In this document: one piece after another, positions 1 through 9,002 of the stretch
How the letters are laid out: each line of letters starts with the position of its first letter
Numbering within the stretch: position 1 is the first letter of the stretch
Origin: Rothia nasimurium
Lineage (GTDB): Bacteria > Actinomycetota > Actinomycetes > Actinomycetales > Micrococcaceae
Reading direction: 5' to 3'
Length of the DNA: 64,000 bases
Assembly (NCBI RefSeq): GCF_014217215.1
Contig: NZ_CP056080.1
Location: 310,001-374,000 of the forward strand
The notes under the pieces: generated by a model
The model's input: the letters and a program-made list of their open reading frames with translations, nothing else
Told to the model about the DNA's origin: nothing
Databases searched by the model: none
Position numbers and translations under genes: made by a program

Positions 1-1
1 T

Positions 2-229
2 CTGCGTGACGCCATCCGTCCTTTCGCCGCTAAGGCCCGCCGTGTTCAGGGTGCCCAGCGCACCCCCGGCCGCCCCGCAGGTTCACGCACCACCGCTAAG
101 CGCAATCCCGAAATCGCTGAAATTCGTAAGTGGGCCCAGGAAAACGGCTACGAGGTTTCTAGCCGTGGCCGTATTCACCAGAACATTCAGGATGCCTACT
201 ACAAGGCTATGGGCAAAGAAAGCAAGTAA
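2..229 (+). CDS. lsr2: Lsr2 nucleoid-associated protein, C-terminal part
   Basis: The window opens inside this gene; the frame starting at base 2 is open to TAA at 227-229 and gives 75 residues. Lsr2 is the actinobacterial H-NS-like protein that binds AT-rich DNA and silences foreign genes. The visible part holds the basic linker and the C-terminal DNA-binding domain, with the segment IRKWAQENGYEVSSRGRI; the RGR triplet is the AT-hook-like minor-groove contact known for the family. The N-terminal oligomerisation domain lies outside the window. A strong hairpin follows 22 bases after the stop, so the gene ends its own transcript. Identity is firm from the C-terminal motif. Confidence 0.9.
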   Translation: MRDAIRPFAAKARRVQGAQRTPGRPAGSRTTAKRNPEIAEIRKWAQENGYEVSSRGRIHQNIQDAYYKAMGKESK

Positions 230-250
230 ATAATCTTCTTCTTGTCTCTA

Positions 251-283
251 TGAGGCGGAACCCGTTGAGCGGGTTCCGCCTCA
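251..283. terminator. Intrinsic terminator after lsr2
   Basis: A 13-bp perfect stem (GAGGCGGAACCCG with its complement) closes a 5-base loop and is followed by TTATTTAT. It ends lsr2 and separates it from clpC. Confidence 0.85.
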
Positions 284-553
284 TTATTTATAAGCGGCCT
301 ATAAAGCATAGGCTTGTGAGAAATGACGGATAAATTCTAGGTATGTCTAGTCGAGCAAATATAGCGGGTTATCTAGACAAAACAGAGCAACTTCAGAGTC
401 GAGCAACTGACTCAATACAGGCTCTCTTATCGGTATGGGCTATGGGGGCTTTCCCTCCCTGCGAACACCATTCATTCCGTGGCGAACAGCGCCCCGCGGG
501 GTTGAAAACGCGCGTAATCTTTTGGGTAATAGTAAGTTTCCAAGGAGTGTTCA
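284..553 (+). promoter_or_regulatory. clpC upstream region with a direct repeat
   Basis: This AT-richer, non-coding stretch between the lsr2 terminator and clpC must hold the clpC promoter. The 10-mer AGTCGAGCAA occurs twice, at 349-358 and 397-406, and the second copy lies in a small inverted repeat, GAGTC (396-400) and GACTC (409-413). clpC is usually under stress control (CtsR, ClgR or HspR). I do not see a clear match to those operators, so the direct repeat is only a candidate site. The Shine-Dalgarno AAGGAG lies at about 541-546. Confidence 0.4.
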
Positions 554-3172
554 ATGTTTGAACGGTTTACCGACCGCGCCCGTCGCGTCATCGTGCTTGC
601 TCAAGAAGAAGCACGCATGCTGAACCACAACTACATCGGTACCGAACACATTCTGCTCGGTCTGATTCACGAGGGTGAGGGTATTGCGGCTCGCGCTCTT
701 GAGTCGCTCGGTATTAATCTCACTGCCGTGCGCGATCAGGTGCAGGACATCATCGGTTCTGGCCCGCAGGCGTCCAGCGGTCATATTCCCTTTACCCCGC
801 GCGCTAAGAAGGTTCTTGAGCTGTCGATGCGCGAGGCTATCCAGCTGAACCACGGCTACATTGGTACCGAGCACATTCTGCTGGGTATGGTGCGCGCCAA
901 TGAGGGTGTAGGTAACCAGATTCTGACTAAGCTGGGTGCTGAGCCGGCTAAGGTTCGTCAGACCGTGATGGACCTGATTTCTGGCTACCCCGGTAACAAC
1001 AATGGTGAGGGTGGTAAGGAGACCGCCGGTGTGGGTGCGGGTAACTCCCGCGAGGGCACCCCGGCTGGCTCTGCCATTCTTGACCAGTTCGGACGCAACC
1101 TCACCGCTGCGGCGCGCGAGGGCAAGCTTGACCCCGTGATTGGTCGCCATAAGGAGATGGAGCGCGTTATGCAGGTGCTCTCTCGCCGTACTAAGAACAA
1201 CCCCGTGCTGATCGGTGAGCCCGGTGTGGGTAAGACCGCTGTTGCTGAGGGCCTGGCTCAGGCGATTGTGCATGGTGATGTGCCTGAAACTCTGAAGGAC
1301 AAGCACCTTTACACCCTGGATTTGGGCTCCATGGTGGCGGGTTCCCGCTACCGCGGTGACTTCGAAGAGCGCATGAAGAAGGTGCTGAAGGAGATCCGCA
1401 ACCGCGGCGACATCATCCTTTTCATCGATGAGATTCACACTCTGGTCGGTGCAGGTGCAGCTGAGGGTGCTATCGACGCTGCCTCAATTCTGAAGCCCAT
1501 GCTGGCCCGTGGCGAGCTGCAGACCATCGGTGCAACTACCCTCGATGAGTACCGCAAGCACATCGAGAAGGACCCCGCCCTGGAGCGCCGTTTCCAGCCC
1601 ATCCAGGTCGATGAGCCCAGCCCCGAGCTGGCAGTTGAGATTCTCAAGGGTCTGCGCGATAAGTACGAAGCCCACCACCGCGTGACCATCTCAGATGAGG
1701 CTCTGGAAACCGCCGTTAACCTGGCCCACCGCTACATCTCTGACCGCTTCCTGCCCGATAAGGCTGTTGACCTGATTGATGAGGCCGGTGCCCGCCTGCG
1801 TATCAAGCGCATGACCGCTCCGCCTGAAATTAAGGTGCTCGAAGAGCGCATCGCCAAGCTCAAAGGCGAGAAGGAAGAGGCCATCGCGGCTAACGAGTTC
1901 GAGAAGGCAGCTGACCTGCGTGATAAGGAGCAGAAGCTGGCCGCTGAGAAGGAAGAGGCTGAGCAGCAGTGGCGCAACGCTGGCGACGCCTTCGGCGAGG
2001 TGACCCCCGAGGTTATTGCCGACGTCCTTGCCTTCTCCACCGGTGTTCCGGTCTACAAGATCACCGAGGAAGAGTCCGGCCGTCTGCTCAAGATGGAAGA
2101 GGAGCTGCACAAGCGCGTCATTGGCCAGGAGAACGCTATCAAGGCTCTCTCCCGCTCAATCCGCCGTACCCGTGCGGGCCTCAAGGACCCCAAGCGCCCT
2201 GGTGGCTCCTTCATCTTCGCCGGCCCCACCGGCGTCGGTAAGACCGAGCTGGCTAAGGCCCTGGCTGAGTTTCTCTTTGGTGACGAGGACGCCCTCATCA
2301 CCCTGGACATGTCGGAGTACCAGGAGAAGCACACTGTGTCCCGCCTCTTCGGTGCCCCTCCCGGCTACGTTGGCTACGAGGAGGGCGGCCAGCTGACCGA
2401 GAAGGTCCGCCGCAAGCCCTTCTCCGTTGTGCTCTTTGACGAGGTCGAAAAGGCTCACGCTGACCTCTTCAACTCCCTGCTGCAGATTCTGGAAGACGGC
2501 CGCCTGACCGACTCCCAGGGTCGCGTGGTGGACTTCAAGAACACCGTCATCATCATGACCACCAACCTGGGCTCCCGCGAAATGGCCCGCCGTGTACCCG
2601 TGGGCTTCCAGCAGGTCGGCGACGACCAGGGCTCCTACGAGCGCATGCAGGGCCGCGTGATGGAATCCCTCAAGGAGCACTTCCGCCCTGAGTTCCTCAA
2701 CCGCGTGGACGACATCATCGTCTTCCCCCAGCTCTCCGAGTCTGAGATTCTGCAGATTGTTGACCTCTTTGTTGCCCGCCTGGCCAAGCGCCTGGCTGAG
2801 CAGGATATGTCAATCGAGCTGACCGATAAGGCTAAGGCTCTCATGGCAGCTAAGGGCTACGACCCCTCCATGGGTGCCCGCCCGCTGCGCCGCGAGATGC
2901 AGCGCAACCTGGAAGACCCGCTCTCTGAGAAGATCCTCTTCGGCGAGATCAAGCCCGGCGAGAAAATCACCGTGGACGTTGAGGGCGAGGGTGACCTGGC
3001 CAAGTTCACCTTCTCGTCAGCTCCCCTGGGCGAGCTGGACGCCGAGGCCTTCGACAAGGCCTTTGGCGAGGACCAGAAGGAACTCCCCGCAATTCCTGAA
3101 GCTGAGGTAGCTAACGAGACTGCTGAGCAGCGTTTCGAGGCTGAAGAGGCTCGCGAGGCCGGCGAGCGCTAA
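554..3172 (+). CDS. clpC: ATP-dependent Clp protease ATPase subunit ClpC
   Basis: An 872-residue class I Hsp100 unfoldase, which feeds substrates to ClpP in the cytosol. Two N-terminal Clp-N repeats (about 1-145; GTEHILLG occurs in each) are followed by AAA+ module 1 with Walker A GEPGVGKT at residues 221-228 and Walker [13 protein letters not shown]-like coiled middle domain comes next ([12 protein letters not shown]). AAA+ module 2 has GPTGVGKT at 557-564 and the D2-small C-terminal domain. Length is normal for actinobacterial ClpC. The tail is acidic and Ala-rich. The ATG follows a good Shine-Dalgarno, and a long hairpin follows the stop, so the gene is probably monocistronic. Confidence 0.98.
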   Translation: MFERFTDRARRVIVLAQEEARMLNHNYIGTEHILLGLIHEGEGIAARALESLGINLTAVRDQVQDIIGSGPQASSGHIPFTPRAKKVLELSMREAIQLNHGYIGTEHILLGMVRANEGVGNQILTKLGAEPAKVRQTVMDLISGYPGNNNGEGGKETAGVGAGNSREGTPAGSAILDQFGRNLTAAAREGKLDPVIGRHKEMERVMQVLSRRTKNNPVLIGEPGVGKTAVAEGLAQAIVHGDVPETLKDKHLYTLDLGSMVAGSRYRGDFEERMKKVLKEIRNRGDIILFIDEIHTLVGAGAAEGAIDAASILKPMLARGELQTIGATTLDEYRKHIEKDPALERRFQPIQVDEPSPELAVEILKGLRDKYEAHHRVTISDEALETAVNLAHRYISDRFLPDKAVDLIDEAGARLRIKRMTAPPEIKVLEERIAKLKGEKEEAIAANEFEKAADLRDKEQKLAAEKEEAEQQWRNAGDAFGEVTPEVIADVLAFSTGVPVYKITEEESGRLLKMEEELHKRVIGQENAIKALSRSIRRTRAGLKDPKRPGGSFIFAGPTGVGKTELAKALAEFLFGDEDALITLDMSEYQEKHTVSRLFGAPPGYVGYEEGGQLTEKVRRKPFSVVLFDEVEKAHADLFNSLLQILEDGRLTDSQGRVVDFKNTVIIMTTNLGSREMARRVPVGFQQVGDDQGSYERMQGRVMESLKEHFRPEFLNRVDDIIVFPQLSESEILQIVDLFVARLAKRLAEQDMSIELTDKAKALMAAKGYDPSMGARPLRREMQRNLEDPLSEKILFGEIKPGEKITVDVEGEGDLAKFTFSSAPLGELDAEAFDKAFGEDQKELPAIPEAEVANETAEQRFEAEEAREAGER

Positions 3173-3190
3173 GCCGCCTCCGCAAGTGCA

Positions 3191-3234
3191 AGCCGTCTGC
3201 AGCGTCCTGATATCAAGGACGCCGCAGGCGGCTT
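3191..3234 (+). terminator. Terminator hairpin after clpC
   Basis: A long imperfect stem (AGCCGTCTGCAGCGTCC pairing with GGACGCCGCAGGCGGCT, two mismatches) encloses a 9-base loop and is followed by TTTGTG. Confidence 0.7.
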
Positions 3235-3340
3235 TGTGCTGCACCGGGTAGTTTTGTGGTGCGCTGGCTGGTTCTATGATGCTTTTGTGATGGGCGGTCA
3301 AAAATGTAACCAAAGCTTGACCAACCTTTCAGCTTGCGCC

Positions 3341-3530
3341 CAGCTCTTTAAGGCTTGCGCTCAAGGCTGGCTTGCCATACTTAAGTCATACGGTTCGACA
3401 GAGCCCCTGAAGCTATAAAGCCCCGGTGTGTGGGGCAACTTTAGGACAAGAAGACTCTTGTGTGTATGTGTGTGTAATGATGTAAATCAGCTCCCGCGCC
3501 GGTTGGCGGTCGGGGGCTGATTTATTGTTT
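3341..3530 (+). ncRNA. Candidate small RNA between clpC and argA
   Basis: The 419 bases between clpC and the next gene contain no credible ORF. They hold a small hairpin, GCCCC-7-GGGGC, at 3420-3436, and a terminator-like hairpin at 3484-3523 (AAATCAGC with GCTGATTT, GC-rich inside) followed by TTTATTGTTT. The second hairpin lies 68 bases before the next start codon, so it would stop a transcript that begins in the gap. A weak promoter (TTGCGC, 17 bases, TACTTA) may lie near 3355-3385. A free-standing small RNA or an attenuator for the downstream gene are both possible. Confidence 0.35.
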
Positions 3531-3591
3531 AAGCGGTTTTGCGTCTCATGGGGCTTTGGCTCCCGGGTGGGCAGGGCAGTAGCCTTGAGGA

Positions 3592-4098
3592 ATGACAGAT
3601 GTGACCGTCCGCCCCGCCACCGTGCACGATGTGCCCGCTATCCAAGCCCTGGTGCGCCCGCTGGCACTTGAGGGGATTCTGCTTGATAAAGAGGCCGTGG
3701 CCTACTATGAGGCTATCCAGGAGTTCCTTATTGTTGAGGACGCCGCCGGGCAGGTCCTCGGCTGCGGGGCCCTGCACGTGATGTGGCAGAACATCGCTGA
3801 AATTAGGACGCTGGCGGCAGCTCCTGCTGCGCGCGGTCGGGGAGTGGGGCACGCCCTGGTAGTCGCTCTGGTGGAGCGGGCCCGGCGGCTGGGTGTTGCC
3901 AGTGTTTTTTGTCTGACCTTTGAGGTGGATTTCTTCAAGCGCCAGGGGTTTAGGGTGATGGAGAATCAGGATCAGATTGATTCTGAGACTTTTATGGAGC
4001 TGCTGCGGTCGCACGATGAGGGCGTGGCTGAGTTTCTTGACCTTGCCCGGGTGAAGCCCAATACTCTAGGAAATACCCGGATGATCCTGGAAATCTAG
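3592..4098 (+). CDS. argA: Amino-acid N-acetyltransferase (N-acetylglutamate synthase, short GNAT type)
   Basis: A 168-residue GNAT protein. It resembles the short actinobacterial N-acetylglutamate synthases (the Rv2747 type), which acetylate L-glutamate with acetyl-CoA as the first step of arginine synthesis. Recognisable parts are CGALHVMW, the acetyl-CoA loop ARGRGVGHAL, VFCLTFEVDFF and the end motif RVKPNTLGNTRM, all typical of that subfamily. It lacks the amino-acid-kinase domain of classical ArgA, as expected. It stands alone, away from other arg genes. The start codon has no strong Shine-Dalgarno. A generic GNAT function is the alternative, but the C-terminal motif makes that less likely. 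Confidence 0.85.
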   Translation: MTDVTVRPATVHDVPAIQALVRPLALEGILLDKEAVAYYEAIQEFLIVEDAAGQVLGCGALHVMWQNIAEIRTLAAAPAARGRGVGHALVVALVERARRLGVASVFCLTFEVDFFKRQGFRVMENQDQIDSETFMELLRSHDEGVAEFLDLARVKPNTLGNTRMILEI

Positions 4099-4188
4099 GG
4101 GGCGGGGCTGGAGGTTTTCCTTCTACAGGTCTAGAATACGCCCGGCTTTTAAGGTAATCTATATCACAACTTCTGAAAGGTGTGAACC

Positions 4189-4746
4189 ATGAATCGTCAG
4201 GATTTACAGGGAACATACCGTCAGAAAAAGCGACCCGGCATCGTTGCCGGCGCCGCACTCGGCTTGAGCCTCTTGCTTGCCGTTGTTGCCTCGTTTTTCC
4301 TGGCGGGAACTTCAACTTTAGGGCGCTCACCGAGCAGTGAGCCTATTGAACATATTACGGTGACCCGCAAGGCAGCAGTACCCGGCTATTCCGATGCCCA
4401 GTGCTGGCAGGCCTTCACCCGCGTTGCCGAAACGAATATTCTGGGCAAGGAGCTTCTGTCCCATAAATTCTCCGTTATCTGGTGCGCGAAGGACGGCGGT
4501 ATCGTCTACCAGCAGGACGCCACCACGGTTGACTACGAGGGCCCTAACATGCGCTCAGATCCGCCTGCTAACCCCGATTATTCACTGGCCTATGAGCTGG
4601 ATTCCCTTGAGTCATACCGCACGGTTATTAGCCGCATGGTGAATAACAGTAGCGGCCTGCCGAGCTACGGTTTCGAACGGTGTGTGGCCTTTACCCTCGA
4701 CGCTGAGGGTACAGCGGAAGGAGAGCTCTCGTGCGTCCCCAACTAG
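4189..4746 (+). CDS. Membrane-anchored extracytoplasmic protein, module copy 1A
   Basis: A 185-residue protein of unknown function. A basic N-terminus (RQKKRPG) precedes one membrane segment at about 20-42, and the rest should be outside the cell. Four cysteines, in SDAQCWQAF, VIWCAKDG, FERCVAF and ELSC, could form disulfides. It is clearly paralogous to the 188-residue product at 5086-5652: both share YSD-QCWQA, N-LG-L, and a C-terminal RCV-F--D-EGTAE--L-C. A good Shine-Dalgarno (GAAAGG) precedes the ATG. The next gene starts inside its last codons, so the two are translationally coupled. Confidence 0.75.
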   Translation: MNRQDLQGTYRQKKRPGIVAGAALGLSLLLAVVASFFLAGTSTLGRSPSSEPIEHITVTRKAAVPGYSDAQCWQAFTRVAETNILGKELLSHKFSVIWCAKDGGIVYQQDATTVDYEGPNMRSDPPANPDYSLAYELDSLESYRTVISRMVNNSSGLPSYGFERCVAFTLDAEGTAEGELSCVPN

Positions 4747-5060
4747 ACCTTGAGCAGGTACCAGGTACGGTTCTGGCTGAGAACGGTCGCCCGGTCTTTT
4801 TGCAGACAGTACCCGGCCTCTTTGCGACCTGGGTTTATCCTCTGACCCTGCTCCTGCTTTTGCTCGTAAATCAGCCCCTAGCCCTGTGGCTGGTGCTAGC
4901 CGCTGGCGTTTATGTCCACGGGGTGCGCTACCCCAGGGTCTATGAGGTCTTTTACCCGGTCTACTTCTATCTTTCGGTGGTGCTTGTGGCCCTCCTGCCC
5001 GTGGTGCACCTGGTGTTCACTTTAGCGACCGGGGTGAGCGTGACGGACGCGCGCCCCTAG
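4731..5060 (+). CDS. Small three-helix membrane protein, module copy 1B
   Basis: A 109-residue, very hydrophobic protein with about three membrane segments. The GTG start at 4731 lies inside the end of the preceding gene (16-base overlap) and has GGAAGGAG just upstream. Its paralog is the product at 5646-5945: both have PG-FA--WYP, then a hydrophobic pair of helices joined by the invariant G-Y--GVRYPR. I recognise no known family. The overlap with gene A and the repeat of the whole pair suggest that A and B products act together in the membrane. Confidence 0.7.
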   Translation: MRPQLDLEQVPGTVLAENGRPVFLQTVPGLFATWVYPLTLLLLLLVNQPLALWLVLAAGVYVHGVRYPRVYEVFYPVYFYLSVVLVALLPVVHLVFTLATGVSVTDARP

Positions 5061-5085
5061 CCTCGGAGAGAAAGCGAGGAGAACG

Positions 5086-5652
5086 GTGAAAACGAGGCAT
5101 CACACCATCCTGCTAGGGCGGGTCTGTACCGCCGTGCTGGTTATTCTGCCCCTCTTGCTGGGCTGGCTTGTCTCTAGCCAGCAAATGAAGAACTGGGACC
5201 AAATGCAGAATAATGACGGTGCGCTACTTGTATCGGTGAGCCCCTGGAGTGTCAGTAATCTGGTGACGGGGTCAACCCGCGATAAGATCACCGAAAAAGA
5301 GGCGGCCCTCTATTCAGACCATCAGTGCTGGCAGGCGAGCACACCGGTAACAGAAGAAAACCTGCTGGGGTCTGACCTGACCACCACGGTTTTCTCCCTG
5401 GGTTGGTGCACCGACGGCTCTGCTATCACCTACCTGAGTAACCTCACCTACACCTCATCCAGCTTCTCCCTGCTTGGCGATAACTCGGTCTACGACAGGG
5501 AGCCTGAGATATGGGAAGAAAAGGGGCCTGCCGCCCGGGTATCGGTGGTGAGGGAGTTCAACCGCGCCAGCCTCAACAGCTATGGCTACACCCGTTGCGT
5601 GAACTTCTCCATTGACAGCGAGGGCACCGCAGAAGCGAGGCTGACATGTTAA
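5086..5652 (+). CDS. Membrane-anchored extracytoplasmic protein, module copy 2A
   Basis: A 188-residue paralog of the product at 4189-4746, with a GTG start after GAGGAG. One membrane segment lies at about 10-28 (LVILPLLLGWLVSS) and the remainder is probably extracytoplasmic. The four cysteines of copy 1A are kept (HQCWQAS, LGWCTDG, YTRCVNF, RLTC), which suggests structural disulfides. Outside these blocks the two copies have diverged strongly, so the duplication is old. The last codons overlap the start of copy 2B by 7 bases. Confidence 0.72.
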   Translation: MKTRHHTILLGRVCTAVLVILPLLLGWLVSSQQMKNWDQMQNNDGALLVSVSPWSVSNLVTGSTRDKITEKEAALYSDHQCWQASTPVTEENLLGSDLTTTVFSLGWCTDGSAITYLSNLTYTSSSFSLLGDNSVYDREPEIWEEKGPAARVSVVREFNRASLNSYGYTRCVNFSIDSEGTAEARLTC

Positions 5653-5945
5653 AGAGAACAGACACCCACTACGACACTACCGGCCGTCAGGTCTACCTCA
5701 ACTACCGGCCGGGCTTCTTCGCCCAGCCCTGGTACCCGGTACTGGTCTTTGTGCTCCTCGCTCCCTCCGCTCAACTCTTGTCCCTTATTCTGCTCATCGC
5801 AGGCACATACGCTAACGGGGTGCGCTACCCCCGCCAGCACGGGGTCTTCAAGCGAGGCTACTTCCTCTTCTCCTTCATTGCTGGAGTGGTTATTCCTTTC
5901 GCAGCGATTTTCTGGGGCAGTGCAACAACCGTGAGCTTCGGTTAA
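5646..5945 (+). CDS. Small three-helix membrane protein, module copy 2B
   Basis: A 99-residue hydrophobic protein, the paralog of copy 1B (shared PGFFA--WYP and GTYANGVRYPR). Its ATG overlaps the stop region of copy 2A, as in copy 1. Three membrane helices are likely. It ends tail-to-tail with mutY, with a 4-base overlap. Function unknown. Confidence 0.68.
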   Translation: MLKRTDTHYDTTGRQVYLNYRPGFFAQPWYPVLVFVLLAPSAQLLSLILLIAGTYANGVRYPRQHGVFKRGYFLFSFIAGVVIPFAAIFWGSATTVSFG

Positions 5946-6907
5946 AGGCTGACCTTATTGCCCTCAACCTGCCGGGCGAGGCCGTCCGCCAGGAGCCCCG
6001 AGAAGCAACGCTCAACCTGCTCCGGCGAGGGAGAGAGCGCCCGCAGCTTCGCAACAGCAGGAACAAGACCCTCGGGAACAACCATATCTACCCGCCCTAC
6101 ACCGGTCAGCAGCTGGGCCGGCACTGGCTCCTGGGCGGCGCGCAGCACGCCCATCATGGCACCCCGCAACTGGCGGTCGGTACCGGCCCAAGCCTGGCCC
6201 TTAGGCACATAGTCGGCCTCGGGGCGTCCTGCCGCAACCCAGGCACAGGAATCCAGCACAGGGCAGCGCTCGCAGCTCGGGGCTTTAGCGGTGCAGATGA
6301 GCGCTCCCAGCTCCATGACCGAGACATTCCACAGGCAGGACGCCGCCAGGTCAGCGGGCATCAGCTCGTCGGCTAAGCGGGTTTCGGCAGCCGTTAGTGC
6401 CTTAGCCGGCAGCGCCTTGCCCGAGATAAGGCGGGCGTGAACCCGGCGGATATTGGTATCAATCACCGTGGCCCTTGCCCCAAACGCAAACACAGATATA
6501 GCTGCCGCGGTATATGATCCCACGCCGGGTAAGGCCAAAAGCTCCTCGTAGCTACCCGGTACCTGGCCACCGTGCTGCTGAACAATAGCCTGTGCTGCAG
6601 CATGCAGTCGAAGCGCCCGACGGGGGTAGCCCAGACGTCCCCACGCTCGCACAGCCTCACCCGAATCTTCAGCCGCCAAATCAGCGGGGGAGGGCCAGCG
6701 CTCTAACCAAGTCTCCCAAACCGGCAAGACCCGCTTAACCGGAGTCTGCTGCAGCATAAACTCGCTGACCATCACCTCCCAGGGAGTATTACTCCCGGTG
6801 CGCCAGGGCAGGTCACGGCGGTTCTCTAAATACCACCCGTTAATCTCGGTGTGCAGGTTCTCAAGTTCCTGGGGAGTCAACTGGCTCAACGGCAAAGTAA
6901 AAGACAC
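5942..6907 (-). CDS. mutY: A/G-specific adenine DNA glycosylase MutY
   Basis: A 321-residue base-excision repair enzyme that removes adenine paired with 8-oxoguanine. The N-terminal glycosylase core carries the catalytic Glu in VSEFMLQQT, the helix-hairpin-helix LPGVGSYTAAA, and the catalytic Asp in VIDTN. The iron-sulfur cluster cysteines follow in ALICTAKAPSCERCPVLDSC, spaced C-x6-C-x2-C-x5-C. The C-terminal 8-oxoG recognition domain is short, as in other actinobacterial MutY. The gene stands alone between the duplicated membrane module and a divergent anchored protein. Confidence 0.93.
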   Translation of the reverse strand: MSFTLPLSQLTPQELENLHTEINGWYLENRRDLPWRTGSNTPWEVMVSEFMLQQTPVKRVLPVWETWLERWPSPADLAAEDSGEAVRAWGRLGYPRRALRLHAAAQAIVQQHGGQVPGSYEELLALPGVGSYTAAAISVFAFGARATVIDTNIRRVHARLISGKALPAKALTAAETRLADELMPADLAASCLWNVSVMELGALICTAKAPSCERCPVLDSCAWVAAGRPEADYVPKGQAWAGTDRQLRGAMMGVLRAAQEPVPAQLLTGVGRVDMVVPEGLVPAVAKLRALSPSPEQVERCFSGLLADGLARQVEGNKVSL

Positions 6908-6993
6908 CCCAACACTCTAAAACACCGGCCCTTACGAGAGCTAATACGGCGCAAAAGTTCCGCAGGCGGCATAGAAAAAGGTACTCTAGATGT

Positions 6994-7788
6994 ATGTCTG
7001 AAAACGTTGATTCACAGGTGGAAGAGGTCTCACCCGAGGTCTACCGCCGCCGCCGCATTGTTGCCCTGCTTATTCTGGTCCTAGTTCTGCTCCTCATTAT
7101 CGGCCTCATCAGCTGGTTAGCAGGTCGCGGTAACAGCTCCGACAACGCAACCGCCACCGCAAGTACCTCCACCAGCGCTGAAGCCTTCAGCGACTTTAGT
7201 CAGCGCGCTACCGAATCAGCGACCCCCTCAGAAAGCGCTGAGCCCAGCGACTCCGCAAGTGCCAGCGAATCAGCGTCAGCCGACGCAAGTGAATCAGCCA
7301 CCGCCAGCGAAGAGGCTACCGAACCAGCTGAGCCCACCGCGTCCGCTGAGCCTAGCGAATCAGCTGAACCCACTGCGTCCGCCTCACCCACCGAAGTTAT
7401 TGCGGCTGCCTGCACCGCAGCCGACCTGCAGGTAAGCCTGACCGCTGACCGCAACAGCTACGCAGCGGGCCAGAACCCTGCCCTGGCCGTTACCTACACC
7501 AACACCTCGGGTAACCCCTGCATCGTGACCGGCGGTGCCAACAACGTAGACGTTAACATCACCTCCGGCCCCGCCCAGGTCTACAACTACGCCCAGTGCT
7601 ACGCCAACCCCGTAGAAGACGCTGAAGTTGCCGCAGGTGCCACCAACACCACCGCCCTGACCTGGAACCGCTCCCTCAACGTCCTGGGCTGCAACACCTC
7701 AGCAACCATCCAGCCCGGCTACTACTGGGCAACCGCAACCGTCAACGGCGTGACCTCACAGCCCGTCCGTATCATCATCACCGGTTAA
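6994..7788 (+). CDS. Cell-envelope protein with Ser/Ala/Glu-rich stalk
   Basis: A 264-residue protein of unknown function. A short cytoplasmic N-terminus (to about 24) leads to a membrane helix at about 25-45 (RIVALLILVLVLLLIIGLIS). A low-complexity stalk rich in S, A, E, T and P follows (about 50-130, repeated ASAEPSESAEP-type units), then a compact C-terminal domain of about 125 residues with three visible cysteines (NPCIVTGG, YAQCYANP, LGCNTSA). The C-terminal domain looks like an all-beta fold of the DUF4232 kind, but I am not certain. Such stalks usually hold a domain away from the membrane within the cell wall. The repetitive codons could vary in number between strains. Confidence 0.7.
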   Translation: MSENVDSQVEEVSPEVYRRRRIVALLILVLVLLLIIGLISWLAGRGNSSDNATATASTSTSAEAFSDFSQRATESATPSESAEPSDSASASESASADASESATASEEATEPAEPTASAEPSESAEPTASASPTEVIAAACTAADLQVSLTADRNSYAAGQNPALAVTYTNTSGNPCIVTGGANNVDVNITSGPAQVYNYAQCYANPVEDAEVAAGATNTTALTWNRSLNVLGCNTSATIQPGYYWATATVNGVTSQPVRIIITG

Positions 7789-7811
7789 GAACCTTAGCCT
7801 CACAGACCGCT

Positions 7812-7854
7812 ACCGCCCCGGCCCACCCTGCGCGTGCCGGGGCGGTGCCGTTTC
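7812..7854 (+). terminator. Terminator between the stalk protein and disA
   Basis: A perfect 11-bp stem (ACCGCCCCGGC at 7812-7822, complement at 7836-7846) is followed by GCCGTTTCT. An upstream GTG at 7845, in frame with disA, falls inside this hairpin, which argues against its use as a start. Confidence 0.65.
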
Positions 7855-7883
7855 TAGCCCCTCTGTGCACTAAAATTGGTGGA

Positions 7884-8951
7884 GTGCTAACGGTTTATAG
7901 TGAATCTCTGCTGAAAACAATCGCCCAAATCGCCCCCGGTACCGAACTCCGCGAGGGTCTGGAAAGAATCTTGCGCGGCCGCACCGGTGCGCTGATCGTG
8001 CTGGGCAGCGATAAGACCGTAGCGCAGATGTCGTCGGGCGGGTTTGCTATCAACACCGAATTCTCTGCCACCCGCGTGCGGGAGCTCGCCAAGATGGACG
8101 GCGCGATTGTGTGCGACAAGGACGCTTCCACCCTGCTGGCAGCAGGAGTGCAGCTGCTACCCGACCCGTCCATCGATACCAATGAGTCGGGTACCCGCCA
8201 CCGCACCGCAGAACGCGTGGCAAAACAAACCGGCTTCCCCGTCATCGCGGTGAGCGCGTCTATGTCCCTGATTTCGGTCTATACCGAGGGAATCCGTTAC
8301 ACGGTTGAAGACACCCAGTCGCTCATGAGTCGCGCCAACCAGGCTATCCGCACCCTCGATAGCTACACCGAACGCCTAGAGCAGGTGCTCCACCAGCTGT
8401 CCTCCCTCGAAATCGAAGCCAACGTAACCCTGCGCGATGTAGCCAGCACCCTACAGCGTATGGAGATGGTTCGCAGAATTACCGTCGAGGCGGGCCACTA
8501 CGTGGTGGAGCTGGGCAACGTGGGCCGCCTGGTCGCCCTGCAGCTTGAAGAACTGACGACCCATAACCTGCCAGCTACCTGGGTAGTGCTGCGCGACTAC
8601 CTGCCGTCTGAGACTACCCCTGAAGAACTTCAGGCCGCTGTAGATGCCCTGGCCCAGCTCGACGATAAGGAAATCGTTGACCCCCTGACCATCGCCCGCA
8701 CCGCAGGGTTGGGTGAGGAACTGGACGCCCCGCTCCACCCCCACGGGCACCGCCTATTAGCCGGTATCAAGTCCATGCCGGGGGCGGTCGCTGACCGCCT
8801 GGTCGACCGCTTTGACGGCCTACAGTCGCTGATGGCTGCCAGCCTCGATGACCTGCGGGCCGTCGAAGGCATCGGTGAACAGCGCGCCCGCGTGATTCGA
8901 GAATCCCTCTCCCGAATGGCCGAAAGCTCGCTCTTAGAGAGATTTATGTAG
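7884..8951 (+). CDS. disA: Diadenylate cyclase / DNA integrity scanning protein DisA
   Basis: DisA makes c-di-AMP from two ATP and scans DNA for branched structures. I choose the GTG at 7884 (355 residues), because the farther upstream GTG lies in a terminator and the family alignment begins near LLKTIAQIAPGTELREGLERI. The DAC domain shows the DGA motif (KMDGAIV) and the RHR motif (GTRHRTAER). A coiled helical spine follows, then a C-terminal helix-hairpin-helix domain (LRAVEGIGEQRARVI). The partner radA lies 51 bases downstream on the same strand, which fits the known functional link between the two. Confidence 0.93.
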   Translation: MLTVYSESLLKTIAQIAPGTELREGLERILRGRTGALIVLGSDKTVAQMSSGGFAINTEFSATRVRELAKMDGAIVCDKDASTLLAAGVQLLPDPSIDTNESGTRHRTAERVAKQTGFPVIAVSASMSLISVYTEGIRYTVEDTQSLMSRANQAIRTLDSYTERLEQVLHQLSSLEIEANVTLRDVASTLQRMEMVRRITVEAGHYVVELGNVGRLVALQLEELTTHNLPATWVVLRDYLPSETTPEELQAAVDALAQLDDKEIVDPLTIARTAGLGEELDAPLHPHGHRLLAGIKSMPGAVADRLVDRFDGLQSLMAASLDDLRAVEGIGEQRARVIRESLSRMAESSLLERFM

Positions 8952-9002
8952 GCTTTAGCTGGCAGCGCTTAAAGTGTCAGCCACCGGCCTTATGCTGTTG
9001 AT

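Noticed and set aside
551-1438. A 295-codon open frame antisense to clpC
   Set aside because: It mirrors the third-codon GC pattern of clpC and has no recognisable domain; clpC is certain on the other strand.
7845-7883. Upstream GTG start for disA
   Set aside because: It lies inside the terminator hairpin of the preceding gene and adds residues outside the family alignment.
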